From NCBI RefSeq assembly GCF_030815955.1, contig NZ_JAUSXK010000001.1, forward strand, positions 1,736,001-1,800,000: 64,000 nt of DNA, written 5' to 3'. Under the pieces are notes generated by a model. The model saw nothing but the letters and a program-made list of their open reading frames with translations, did not search any database and had not been told where the DNA came from. Made by a program: the position numbers and the translations under genes. The DNA comes from Microbacterium murale (GTDB lineage Bacteria > Actinomycetota > Actinomycetes > Actinomycetales > Microbacteriaceae). Positions 30,030 through 38,331 of the stretch are shown here, one piece after another (position 1 is the stretch's first letter; each line of letters opens with the position of its first letter).

Positions 30030-30081
30030 CGCCTTGATCAAGCTGATCAATTCGTGCCTGTCCACCCGCGCGCCCACCGGA

Positions 30082-31005
30082 TCAGCCGGCGTGGAGGTGC
30101 GTCTCGGTGGTCGCGCCAAGGTCCGCGAGCAACTCGAGCAGGTGTGTCGAGGGTGCCGCGACGTGATCGTGCGGGGCCGAGACTGCGGACACGACCCACG
30201 ACGGACCCGCGGTGGGAGGGAGCGCGACCATGCGCAGACCGACCGCCTGTGGCTTGGCCGCGACGTGGCGAGGCACGATCGCGACCCCCAGGCCGCGGGT
30301 GACGAGATCCAGAAGTGTGTGCACATCGTTGACGGTGCACCGCACCCGTCGATGGACGCCATGCATCGCGAGGGTCTCGTCGTTCAGCTCGCGAATACCC
30401 CATGCCCCGGTGAAGTCGATGAAGTCCTCGCCGTCGAGCGCATCCCAGGGTACTTCCGGGCGGACGGAAGCGCGTGCAGCGAGCGGGTGATCCGGTGCGG
30501 CGAGCAACATCAGTGGCTCCCGGCCCAGGATCCGGTGCGGCAGCGCGCCGAGGTGCTTGGTCGTCGCCACGAAAGCCACGTCGATCTCACCCGCGCGCGT
30601 CAGCGCGATGAGGTCCTGCGAGCCGGCTTGCGTGAAGTGAGTTTCGACGCGCGGGTGGCGCCGATGGAAGCGTTCAAGGAGATCGGCCACGTCGACGAAC
30701 CCCAGGCATTGTTCGGCGCCGATGCGCAGGAAGCCGGTCACCTCCTGGCTCGCCTTGATCACTGCATCGCGCGCCTGCGTGGCGTCCGCCAGCATTTGCC
30801 GCGCATACGGCAGCAGCGCCAAGCCCGCTTCGGTCAGCTCCACGCGGCGGGTCGTACGATCGAACAGCGGGGTGCCCAGTTCCTTCTCGAGATTGCGGAT
30901 CGCTGAGGAGAGGCCGGACTGCGAGATGCCCGCGAGCTCGGCCGCGCGGGTGAAGTGGCGTTCCTCGGCCACTGCGAGGAGGTACTCCATCTGGCGCAGA
31001 TCCAT
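30082..31005 (-). CDS. LysR-family transcriptional regulator
   Basis: 307 residues. The N-terminal winged helix-turn-helix (about 1-60) has MDLRQMEYLLAVAEERHFTRAA, SQSGLSSAIRNLEKELG and LFDRTTRRVELTEAG. The rest is the periplasmic-binding-protein-like effector domain. GGAGG precedes the ATG. It is divergent from an aldo/keto reductase gene (start 31125), which is its most likely target, as usual for this family. The effector is unknown. Confidence 0.93.
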   Translation of the reverse strand: MDLRQMEYLLAVAEERHFTRAAELAGISQSGLSSAIRNLEKELGTPLFDRTTRRVELTEAGLALLPYARQMLADATQARDAVIKASQEVTGFLRIGAEQCLGFVDVADLLERFHRRHPRVETHFTQAGSQDLIALTRAGEIDVAFVATTKHLGALPHRILGREPLMLLAAPDHPLAARASVRPEVPWDALDGEDFIDFTGAWGIRELNDETLAMHGVHRRVRCTVNDVHTLLDLVTRGLGVAIVPRHVAAKPQAVGLRMVALPPTAGPSWVVSAVSAPHDHVAAPSTHLLELLADLGATTETHLHAG

Positions 31006-31051
31006 TCACGCCTCCTGCTTCTGAATTCCAGAACCATCAACTGTTGGACTT

Positions 31052-31070
31052 CTAGATTAGCCAATCCTAG
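31052..31070. promoter_or_regulatory. Imperfect palindrome between the LysR and reductase genes, candidate operator
   Basis: CTAGATTAGCCAATCCTAG, a near-palindrome of the T-N11-A type, overlapping TAGGGT (31068-31073), a likely -10 for the reductase. Six bases after that hexamer is a GTG (31080), so transcription probably starts there. Confidence 0.45.
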
Positions 31071-31124
31071 GGTGAAGGTGTGGCGCCGAACGGAGTCACA
31101 GCAACTCTACGAAGGAGCTCACGA

Positions 31125-31982
31125 ATGCTGCAGCGCACCATCGGTGACCGATCCGTGTCGGCGATCGGCCTCGGCGGCATGCCGATGTCGATCGAGGGGC
31201 GACCGGAAGTCGAGCGTTCGATCGCCACGATCCACGCTGCTCTCGATGCCGGCGTCACACTCATCGACACAGCGGATGCGTACCACATGGGCGCTGACGA
31301 GGTCGGCCACAACGAGGAGCTCATCGGCCGCGCCTTGCGCGAGTATGGTTCTGGCGCGGGCGATGTGCTCGTCGCCACCAAGGGAGGTCATCTCCGTCCG
31401 GGCGACGGGACCTGGACGCGCAACGGCGACCCGGAGTATCTCAAGCGCGCCGCGAAGGAATCCGCACGCCGCCTCGGCGTCGACGCCATCGGTCTGTACC
31501 AGTTCCACCGTCCTGACCCTCAGGTGCCGTACGCGGAATCGGTGGGCGCGATCCGCGATCTGCTCGACGAGGGCGTGATATTGATGGGCGGCATCTCCAA
31601 CGCCGACGTCGCCCAGATCGACGAGGCCCGCGAAGTTCTCGGCGGACGTCTGGTGTCCGTCCAGAATCAGTTCTCTCCGGCTTTCCGTTCCAGCCAGGGC
31701 GAACTCGAGCACTGCGCCGAGCTCGGCATCGCGTTTCTGCCGTGGAGCCCGCTCGGGGGCATAAAAGATGCGAAGGACCTCGCAGACCGCCACGGCGCGT
31801 TCCAGGAGGTGGCGGACGAGTTGGGCACGAGCGTCTATCAGGTCGCGCTCGCGTGGGAGCTCGCCCTCGCTCCCATCGTGATTCCTATTCCCGGCGCCTC
31901 GCGCCCCGAGAGCATCCGTGACTCTGCAGCGGCGACGGGTCTGACGCTCACCATCGAGCAGGTTGCTCGCTTGTCCGCCTGA
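31125..31982 (+). CDS. Aldo/keto reductase
   Basis: 285 residues from the ATG at 31125, with AAGGAG at a seven-base spacing; an in-frame GTG at 31080 would add 15 residues. The (beta/alpha)8 reductase pattern is clear: GLGGMPMS, the catalytic Asp/Tyr in DTADAYHMGADEVGHNEELIG, Lys in VLVATKGGH, and His in LYQFHRPDP. PIPGASRPESIRDSAAAT is the NADPH-binding C-terminal loop. It reduces carbonyl compounds with NADPH; the substrate is unknown. A second reductase gene follows after 46 bases. Confidence 0.92.
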   Translation: MLQRTIGDRSVSAIGLGGMPMSIEGRPEVERSIATIHAALDAGVTLIDTADAYHMGADEVGHNEELIGRALREYGSGAGDVLVATKGGHLRPGDGTWTRNGDPEYLKRAAKESARRLGVDAIGLYQFHRPDPQVPYAESVGAIRDLLDEGVILMGGISNADVAQIDEAREVLGGRLVSVQNQFSPAFRSSQGELEHCAELGIAFLPWSPLGGIKDAKDLADRHGAFQEVADELGTSVYQVALAWELALAPIVIPIPGASRPESIRDSAAATGLTLTIEQVARLSA

Positions 31983-32028
31983 CCCATAACTTCGGCTTCA
32001 TTCACCGTCGACCTACCGAAAGTGACCC

Positions 32029-32961
32029 ATGAGAACCTTCACCCTTCCGCACACCGATCTGGTGGTGCCCAACGTCGTCCTGGGCCTGATGCGAATCCAG
32101 GACAAGACCGACGAAGAAGTGCGCACGCTCGTGAACACCGCCCGCGACGCCGGTATCACCTTCCTCGACCACGCCGACGTGTACGGTTCGAGCAAGCACG
32201 GCTGCGAGCGTCGCTTCGCAGAGGCGATGCAGCTCACGTCCGCCGAGCGGGAACAGTTCGTGATCCAGTCGAAGGCAGGCATCGTGCGCGAGGGCCCGTA
32301 TTTCGACTTCTCGTACGAGCACATCATCGAGTCTGTGAACGGCTCACTCGAGGCGCTCGGTACTGACTACCTCGACATCCTGCTCCTGCACCGTCCCGAC
32401 GCGCTCGTGGAACCGGAAGAGGTGGCCCGGGCATTCGACGAGCTATCGACCTCAGGCAAGGTACGCGCCTTCGGCGTATCGAACCAGACGCCTCGCCAGA
32501 TCGATCTGCTGCGCAAGTACGTCACGCAACCGATCGTCGCCAACCAACTTCAGCTGTCGATCACGCACGCGCCGATGATCGCGCAGGGCGTGGCCGCCAA
32601 CATGCAGAAGCTGGATCAGTCGATCACGCGCGACGACGGCATCCTCGACTACTGCCGTCTGAACGACATCACGATCCAGGCGTGGTCGCCGTTCCAGGCC
32701 GGCTTCTTCGACGGACCCTTCCTGGGCTCGGCTCGCTACCCTGAGCTGAACGCAGCGGTCGACCGTCTTGCCAACAAGTACGGCGTCCCACCAGAGGCCA
32801 TCGCGGTGGCGTGGATCACGCGCCACCCCGCGCAGATGCAGGTCGTGCTCGGCACCACGACCCCGGAACGCGTGGCAGCTGCAGCCCAGGGCTCGGAGAT
32901 TCCGCTCACACACGCCGAGTGGTATGACCTGTTCCGCGCCGCCGGATACGTCGTACCGTGA
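32029..32961 (+). CDS. Aldo/keto reductase (YdhF-like)
   Basis: 310 residues. Catalytic residues are visible: Asp and Tyr in FLDHADVYGSSKHGCERRFAEAM, Lys in FVIQSKAGIV, His in LLLHRPDAL. The insert NQLQLSITHAPMIAQGV and the loop VVLGTTTPERVAAAAQG match the E. coli YdhF subgroup. Probably co-transcribed with the preceding reductase; the two are distinct subfamilies, not a recent duplication. Confidence 0.92.
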   Translation: MRTFTLPHTDLVVPNVVLGLMRIQDKTDEEVRTLVNTARDAGITFLDHADVYGSSKHGCERRFAEAMQLTSAEREQFVIQSKAGIVREGPYFDFSYEHIIESVNGSLEALGTDYLDILLLHRPDALVEPEEVARAFDELSTSGKVRAFGVSNQTPRQIDLLRKYVTQPIVANQLQLSITHAPMIAQGVAANMQKLDQSITRDDGILDYCRLNDITIQAWSPFQAGFFDGPFLGSARYPELNAAVDRLANKYGVPPEAIAVAWITRHPAQMQVVLGTTTPERVAAAAQGSEIPLTHAEWYDLFRAAGYVVP

Positions 32962-33149
32962 CGGGTGCGCGGAACACGGCTGGCAACCGGACGGAGCACA
33001 CTGGTCGTCGTCGGGCGGCTCTGGCGGCGCTCGGCGACTGAGTAGCGGCTGCAGGATTCCGGCTGACACAGTCGGACGAAGCACAGGATGCAGCACGAGA
33101 ACCCCGGCGTCGACCGGGACTCTCTCGCGTTCCGACGTAGGATCGAAGG

Positions 33150-33428
33150 GTGCTGATCGGTCTGATGCGTCCTGTGGAAACTCGCTCCGTCGACGTCGAG
33201 GCCGCTGATCTCGCGGGCGTGCAGGCTCAGCTCTCGACCCACCGTCCTGAAGGCTTCGACCTCATCTCCGCCCCTGTCGAGATGATCAAGGGCGCCGCGA
33301 TCCTCAAGGCGAAGGGCACCTTCCAGAGCCGTGACCGCATCGAGCAGATCGAGGCTGATGACATGGACGCGCTGCACGCCAAGGTCCCAGAGGGTTGGCA
33401 GCTCCTCAGCGTTCGCGCGACCGCCTGA
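33150..33428 (+). CDS. Small conserved protein, function unknown
   Basis: 92 residues, soluble, with alternating hydrophobic strands (DLISAPVEMIKGAAILKAKGTF) and an ending GWQLLSVRATA seen in small actinobacterial hypothetical proteins. The GTG start is favoured because TAGGAT (33138-33143) lies exactly six bases before it, the leaderless pattern; an ATG at 33165 is an alternative. It converges on the DAHP synthase gene. Confidence 0.65.
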   Translation: MLIGLMRPVETRSVDVEAADLAGVQAQLSTHRPEGFDLISAPVEMIKGAAILKAKGTFQSRDRIEQIEADDMDALHAKVPEGWQLLSVRATA

Positions 33429-33459
33429 AGCACCGGCATCCGTCGGCCGGCGGGCCGTC

Positions 33460-34536
33460 TCATGCTCGACGACGACGCACACCGTCGGCGAGACGGGCGA
33501 GCGCGCCCTCCGTGGCATCCCAACCCATGCAGGAATCCGTCACGCTCTGACCGTACGTGAGCCGGGTCCGACCCGCCGACACGTCCAGCTTCTGCGCACC
33601 CGCGACGAGGTTGCTCTCGAGCATCACGCCGGCGATCGCCGAGCCGTCCGTCGCGATCTGCTCGCCGAGCTCTGCGGCCACGGTCGCTTGACGAACGTGG
33701 TCCTTACCGCTGTTGCCATGACTCGCGTCGATGATCAGGCGCGGCGCCAACATGGCCGCTGAAAGGCGCTCAGCAGCGCGCCGCACGTGATCGGCGCCGT
33801 AGTTCGGTCCGTCGGCGCCGCCGCGCAGGATCACGCCTGTGTCGGGGTTGCCCGTCGTCGCCACCAGGCTCGCACGGCCATCGGAGCCGATACCGAGGAA
33901 CGCCTGCGGGCTGGATGCCGCTGCCGCAGCATCCAGCGCCACCTGCAGTCCACCGTCCATGCCGTTCTTGAAGCCGATCGGCATCGACAGGCCTGAAGCC
34001 AGCTGTCGATGGATCTGGCTCTCGGTGGTGCGTGCACCGATCGCACCCCATGTGATGAGGTCAGCGGTGTACTGCGGGCTGATCGGCTCGAGGAATTCGG
34101 TGGCGCACGGCATCCCGAGTGCGGTGACATCGCGAAGGAAGCCGCGTGCGAGACGCAGCCCTTCCTCTATGTCGTGGCTGCCATCGAGGTGCGGGTCGTT
34201 GATCAGGCCCTTCCAGCCGATGGTCGTACGAGGCTTCTCGAAGTATGTGCGCATCACGATCAACAGGTCATCCCGGTGCTTCTCGGCCTCCCTCACCAGC
34301 CTCCCGGCGTACTCGAGCCCCGCCGCGGGGTCGTGGATCGAGCATGGCCCGGCGACCACGAGCAACCTGTCGTCGTCCCCGGACATGATCGCGCGGACCT
34401 CGTCGCGCGTGCGCGCAATGAGGGCGGCCCGCTCGTCACCTATCGGGAGCTCAGCGGCGATGTCGCTGGGGGCGGGGAGAGTCGTGAATCTCGCGACGTG
34501 CAGGTCGGCAGTGGTCTCGGCGTGGATGGTGCTCAT
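33460..34536 (-). CDS. aroG: 3-deoxy-7-phosphoheptulonate (DAHP) synthase, class I
   Basis: 358 residues from the ATG at 34536. It condenses phosphoenolpyruvate and erythrose 4-phosphate, the first step of aromatic amino-acid synthesis. Class I motifs: VVAGPCSIHDP, MRTYFEKPRTTIGWKGLINDP, GEFLEP-type ATEFLEPISPQY, GARTTESQ, PIGFKNG and LIIDASHGNSGKDH. The N-terminal extension resembles the regulatory part of AroF/G/H enzymes. Upstream lies a short aromatic-rich leader peptide and a terminator-like hairpin, so transcription is probably attenuated by charged aromatic tRNAs. The symbol could also be aroF; the feedback specificity is not readable. Confidence 0.94.
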   Translation of the reverse strand: MSTIHAETTADLHVARFTTLPAPSDIAAELPIGDERAALIARTRDEVRAIMSGDDDRLLVVAGPCSIHDPAAGLEYAGRLVREAEKHRDDLLIVMRTYFEKPRTTIGWKGLINDPHLDGSHDIEEGLRLARGFLRDVTALGMPCATEFLEPISPQYTADLITWGAIGARTTESQIHRQLASGLSMPIGFKNGMDGGLQVALDAAAAASSPQAFLGIGSDGRASLVATTGNPDTGVILRGGADGPNYGADHVRRAAERLSAAMLAPRLIIDASHGNSGKDHVRQATVAAELGEQIATDGSAIAGVMLESNLVAGAQKLDVSAGRTRLTYGQSVTDSCMGWDATEGALARLADGVRRRRA

Positions 34537-34593
34537 GGGTCCTGTCCTGTCTGAAGGCGGACCCGGATGCAGAGCCCGCCGATGAAACGGCGA

Positions 34594-34617
34594 AAGCCAG
34601 AGCAAATGCTCTGGCTT
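34594..34617 (-). terminator. Attenuator-type hairpin before the DAHP synthase gene
   Basis: Ten-base-pair perfect stem (34608-34617 with 34594-34603), 4-base loop, then TTTC on the transcribed strand. A 10-bp pairing between 34618-34627 and 34665-34674 inside the leader peptide gene sits just upstream; both upstream arms share CAGAGC/GCTCTG with the terminator arms, allowing alternative pairing. Confidence 0.7.
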
Positions 34618-34643
34618 GTCGGCTCTGAAGGTGTCGGTGTGCG

Positions 34644-34703
34644 CTAGATCAGCGCCGGCCCCTCCAGAGCCGACTCGAAATACGCATACCAACGGGTTGT
34701 CAT
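34644..34703 (-). CDS. Aromatic-rich leader peptide of the DAHP synthase gene
   Basis: 19 codons encoding MTTRWYAYFESALEGPALI. Four aromatic codons fall in five positions (Trp-Tyr-Ala-Tyr-Phe), covering all three products of the pathway. The first RNA arm (34665-34674) begins immediately after the Phe codon, where a stalled ribosome would cover it. TAGTGT (34711-34716) lies seven bases before the ATG and no ribosome site exists, so the mRNA is predicted to be leaderless. The synthase starts 107 bases after the leader stop. Confidence 0.8.
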   Translation of the reverse strand: MTTRWYAYFESALEGPALI

Positions 34704-34710
34704 GCGAAAG

Positions 34711-34716
34711 ACACTA
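34711..34716 (-). promoter_or_regulatory. Predicted -10 element of the DAHP synthase leader transcript
   Basis: TAGTGT on the minus strand, seven bases before the leader ATG; no convincing -35. Confidence 0.5.
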
Positions 34717-34824
34717 CCCCATCCGCGAAGGCATCGGCGCCGCCCACCGCCGTCCGCGCCCCCTGTTGCGTTCGATGCACGGAGCGCGTCGGCGGCAGCA
34801 GGGGGCGTCGGTGGCATCACACTG

Positions 34825-35721
34825 TCAGACCAGCGGGGTGAAGTCTCGGTTCGCGATGTGCTCAGGCCGCGGAGACTTCGCGGCGAACGGATCGACCAGG
34901 GCGTTCTCGACACTGTTGAACACCATGAACACGTTCGAGCGGGCATACGGGGTGATGTTGTTGCCCGAGCCGTGCATGATGTTCGAGTCGAACCACAGCG
35001 CAGAACCGGCGGCCCCGGTGAACTGGTCGATGCCGTACTGGTCAGCGAGCGCCGTGATGGCCGCATGGCTCGGCACGCCCGCCTCCTGCGCCTGCAGCGA
35101 CTGCTCGTGGTTGTTGTCGGGAGTCTCCCCCACCGCAGGCACGAACGTGCGGTGCGAACCGGGCATCACCATGAGCCCGCCGTTGAACGGGTAGTTGTCG
35201 GTCAGCGCGATCGACAGGCTCACGGCCCGCGGCACCGGCATGCCGTCCTCCGCATGCCAGGTCTCGAAGTCGGAGTGCCAGTAGAACCCGGTGCCGGTGA
35301 AGCTCGGCATGTAATTGATCCGCGTCTGGTGCAGATACACCTCAGAACCCACTATCTGGCGTGCAAGGTCGAGCACCTTCGGGTCGCGGGCGAGGGCGTC
35401 GAGTGCTGAGCTCAGCTTCTCGACCTCGAAAACCGAACGCACGGTGCCGGTGGCGCGCTCGGCGATCAGCCGGTCGTCGCCTTGCAGCGCGGTATCGGAT
35501 GCGAGCCGGTCCAGCTCACTCGAGTACAGGGCGACATCATCGGACGAGATGAAGTCGTCGAGGATCGTGAACCCGCGCCGCTCGTGGGTCTCGAGTTCGG
35601 TCGCCGAGAAGGGACCGTCGCCGGCCGATCCCCACACAGCGGGCTGCGTTCGGGTGATGAAGTCGGAAGGCTGTGCCAGCCGGGTCGGGAACAGGTCCTC
35701 TGCGGTGGTCGTGGTCGTCAT
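34825..35721 (-). CDS. ectD: Ectoine hydroxylase
   Basis: 298 residues. A non-haem Fe(II)/2-oxoglutarate dioxygenase making 5-hydroxyectoine from ectoine. The iron ligands are His149, Asp151 (FYWHSDFETWHAEDGMP, the family signature) and His250 (SNIMHGSGNN); Arg261 in YARSNVF binds 2-oxoglutarate. It follows ectC by 60 bases in the ectABCD order. Its stop is about 109 bases before the -10 of the DAHP synthase leader on the same strand. Confidence 0.96.
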   Translation of the reverse strand: MTTTTTAEDLFPTRLAQPSDFITRTQPAVWGSAGDGPFSATELETHERRGFTILDDFISSDDVALYSSELDRLASDTALQGDDRLIAERATGTVRSVFEVEKLSSALDALARDPKVLDLARQIVGSEVYLHQTRINYMPSFTGTGFYWHSDFETWHAEDGMPVPRAVSLSIALTDNYPFNGGLMVMPGSHRTFVPAVGETPDNNHEQSLQAQEAGVPSHAAITALADQYGIDQFTGAAGSALWFDSNIMHGSGNNITPYARSNVFMVFNSVENALVDPFAAKSPRPEHIANRDFTPLV

Positions 35722-35781
35722 GCTTCGTTCTCCTGTTTCTTCTGCGGGTGCTTTCTCATGCGGATGCTGGGGTGATCCCGA

Positions 35782-36174
35782 TCATGCGGGTTCGGTGACG
35801 AGCGGATAGACCCCGTTCTCGTCGTGCACCTCCCGGCCGGTGACGGGCGGGTTGAACACGCACACGACGCGCATCTCGGTGCGCGGGCGCACCTCGTGCT
35901 TGTCATGCTCGTTCAGTAGATACAGCGATCCGGGTGCGAGCTGGTGCGTCTTCCCGTTGGCGAGTTCGGTGATCTCTCCCTCGCCCGCCACGACGAACAC
36001 GGCCTCGATGTGGTTGGCGTACCAGAACCGGCTCACCGTGCCGGCATAGAGCGTGGTCTCGTGCACCGAGAAGCCCACCTTCTCCTTGGCGAGCACGATG
36101 CGCTTGCTGCGCCAGTTCTCGGTCTTGATGTCGGCGTCGGTGTCGGTGATCTCGTCGAGTGTGCGGACGATCAT
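35782..36174 (-). CDS. ectC: L-ectoine synthase
   Basis: 130 residues, the standard length. A cupin-fold enzyme that cyclises N-gamma-acetyl-L-2,4-diaminobutyrate to ectoine. Signature stretches: [23 protein letters not shown] at the N-terminus (shown in part), [22 protein letters not shown] and [11 protein letters not shown]. The start overlaps the ectB stop (ATGA). Downstream is ectD. Confidence 0.96.
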   Translation of the reverse strand: MIVRTLDEITDTDADIKTENWRSKRIVLAKEKVGFSVHETTLYAGTVSRFWYANHIEAVFVVAGEGEITELANGKTHQLAPGSLYLLNEHDKHEVRPRTEMRVVCVFNPPVTGREVHDENGVYPLVTEPA

Positions 36175-37511
36175 GCGGGGGTGTGCTCCTTGTTCTCTGC
36201 GTTGTGGTCTGCGCGGTCTGCATCGTGGTCGACCGTGTGATCCGCGGCATGCGGGTCGGGCTCGCCGAGCACGGCGCGCACGGACTCGTCGATGATGCGC
36301 AGGCCGCGCTCGAGTTCGATGTCGGTGATGGTCAGGGCCGGGAGGATCTTCATGACCTCGCCCTCGGGTCCGGAGGTCTCCATGAGCAGTCCGCGTTCGA
36401 AGGCGGCCTGGCACACGGCATCCGCCAGCTCGCCGGAGGGGAACTGCAGACCGCGGGCGAGTCCGCGCCCCTTGGCGATGAGCTCGTGCTGCGGGTATCT
36501 GGCGACGAAGGTGTTGAACCATCCCTCGACGCGTGCGCCCTTCGTGATCGTGGAGTCGCGCAGCTCGTCGTCGGACCAGTAGCGCCGCAGCGCCGCAGCG
36601 GCCGTCGCGAAGCCCGGGCTGATGCCGCGGAAGGTGCCGTTGTGCTCCCCCGGCTGCCAGACGTCGAGCTCGGGCTTGATCAGGGTGAGCGCCATCGGGA
36701 TGCCGTAGCCGGAGATCGACTTCGACAGGCAGACGATGTCGGGCACGATGCCTGCCTCTTCGAAGCTGAAGAAGTCGCCGGTACGACCGCAGCCCATCTG
36801 GATGTCGTCGACGATGAGCAGGATGTCGTGCTGCGTGCAGAGCGCAGCGAGCTGTCGCAGCCATTCTGCGCGTGCCGCGTTGATGCCACCCTCGCCCTGC
36901 ACCGTCTCGACGATCACGGCGGCCGGGATGTTGAGCCCGCTGCCGGAGTCTTCGAGCAGCCGCTCGAAGTAGAAGAAGTCGGGGTAGTCGCCGTCGAAGT
37001 AGTCGTCGTACGGCATGGGTGTCGCGTGCACGAGCGGCACGCCGGCGCCGCCGCGCTTGAGCGAGTTGCCGGTGACGGACAGGGCGCCGAGCGTCATGCC
37101 GTGGAAGGCGTTGGTGAAGTTGACCACTGATTCGCGACCGGTCACCTTGCGTGCCAATTTCAGCGCGGCTTCGACGGCGTTGGCTCCGCCGGGGCCGGGG
37201 AAGACCACCTTGTAGTCGAGGTCGCGAGGTTTCAGGATGACCTCGTCGAGCGTCTCGAGGAAGTCGCGCCTGGCAGAGGTGAACATGTCGAGCGAGTGCA
37301 CGATGCGGTCATCGGCCAGGTAGTCGAGGAGTACGCGCTTGAGCTCGGGATTGTTGTGCCCGTAGTTGAGCGCACCGGCTCCGGTGAAGAAGTCCAGGTA
37401 CTCCTTGCCGTCCTCGTCGTACATCAGACTGCCGATCGCGCGATCGAACACGACGGGCCATGCGCGCGAGTAACTGCGGACTTCGGATTCCAGCTGGGTG
37501 AAGATGTTCAT
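36171..37511 (-). CDS. ectB: Diaminobutyrate-2-oxoglutarate transaminase
   Basis: 446 residues. Class III PLP aminotransferase forming 2,4-diaminobutyrate from aspartate semialdehyde. PLP Lys264 lies in [10 protein letters not shown], and [13 protein letters not shown] (233-245) holds the cofactor-binding Asp. [12 protein letters not shown] and [15 protein letters not shown] are EctB signatures. The C-terminal ~25 residues are an unusual His/Asp-rich tail ([16 protein letters not shown]), which could bind metal or be disordered. GGAGGA precedes the ATG by 12-13 bases. It overlaps ectC. Confidence 0.95.
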   Translation of the reverse strand: MNIFTQLESEVRSYSRAWPVVFDRAIGSLMYDEDGKEYLDFFTGAGALNYGHNNPELKRVLLDYLADDRIVHSLDMFTSARRDFLETLDEVILKPRDLDYKVVFPGPGGANAVEAALKLARKVTGRESVVNFTNAFHGMTLGALSVTGNSLKRGGAGVPLVHATPMPYDDYFDGDYPDFFYFERLLEDSGSGLNIPAAVIVETVQGEGGINAARAEWLRQLAALCTQHDILLIVDDIQMGCGRTGDFFSFEEAGIVPDIVCLSKSISGYGIPMALTLIKPELDVWQPGEHNGTFRGISPGFATAAAALRRYWSDDELRDSTITKGARVEGWFNTFVARYPQHELIAKGRGLARGLQFPSGELADAVCQAAFERGLLMETSGPEGEVMKILPALTITDIELERGLRIIDESVRAVLGEPDPHAADHTVDHDADRADHNAENKEHTPA

Positions 37512-37584
37512 TGCGTGGTGGTTCTCCTCCTTGATTGATCACGTGCGGGGAGCGCACGCCGCCCCGGGTGGGCGGAGTCGACGG

Positions 37585-38164
37585 CTACATCGGCGGACCG
37601 ATCTCGTAGAGCCGTTCGGGTTCGTGATGCGCCGCATCCGACGGGTGCATCAGATGCGCGCTCTCGAAAAGGGGGGCGACGGTCACGGGCGCGTCGTTCC
37701 AGCGGCGGGCGAGGCTGCGGAAGGTCTGCTGCGACGCGACGTTGTCGTCGGTGATGGTGGTCTGCAGTGTGCGCACGGCAGGGGTGATGGTCCGGTCGTG
37801 GAGCAGATCGTCCAGCATCCGTCCGGCGAGGCCGAGCCCACGGAAGCGGGCGTCGACGGCGACCTGCCAGATGAACAGGCACGAGGGGTCTGCCGGACGG
37901 CGATAGCCGATCACGAAGCCGGCCGGTTCACCGCCCACGAGTGCGATGCGGCACGTCGAGGCGAAGTCGCGAGCGTAGAGGACGTACGCGTACGAGGAGT
38001 TCAGATCCAGCGTCCGCGAATCGCGGGCGATGCGCCAGAGTTCGACTCCCTCGTCGATGCGGGGCGGCCGGATCAGGCTCGTCTCACCCGACCGTGCATC
38101 GATATGCGCGGCCTGTGCTGACGTGCTCGGCTCGACAGAGCCGGGGGAAGTCAGAGCGTGTCAC
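37585..38164 (-). pseudogene. ectA: Diaminobutyrate acetyltransferase gene, apparent 1-base frameshift near the start
   Basis: First gene of the ectABCD operon. The GNAT acetyltransferase reading (IRPPRIDEGVELWRIA, LDLNSSYAYVLYARDF, FIWQVAVDARFRGLGL, DNVASQQTFRSLA) is complete, but this frame has no ATG, GTG or TTG between its upstream stop and the internal GTG at 37938. A GTG at 38164 (MTRSDF) lies in the neighbouring frame. Removing one base from the C5 run (38143-38147 on this strand) joins them: MTRSDFPGSVEPSTSAQA, giving 192 residues, typical of EctA. Either the gene is inactivated, uses an odd start, or the read has a homopolymer error. Confidence 0.75.
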
Positions 38165-38283
38165 CGTCCCGGATCGGGGTGTGCAGCTCGCAAGAATTGG
38201 TGTCCATTGGGTGTGATCTCCGCTGGGTGAAACAGCATCGGTCCGTCTTCCACACTGTCATGCACGTGGTGCGACCTCAAATC

Positions 38284-38304
38284 CACGGCGACAGGATCGC
38301 CGTG
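38284..38304. repeat. Inverted repeat between ectA and the class V aminotransferase gene
   Basis: CACGGCGA and TCGCCGTG around a 5-base centre, 27 bases before the aminotransferase start and in the divergent region that must carry the ect promoter. Candidate operator. Confidence 0.4.
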
Positions 38305-38331
38305 TGCGGGGCCCTGTGGGATGCTGGGCGC

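Noticed and set aside
29999..30035. Integration scar next to tRNA-Ala
   Set aside because: The repeat there is an ordinary terminator hairpin; I found no second copy of the tRNA 3' end within the accessory block.
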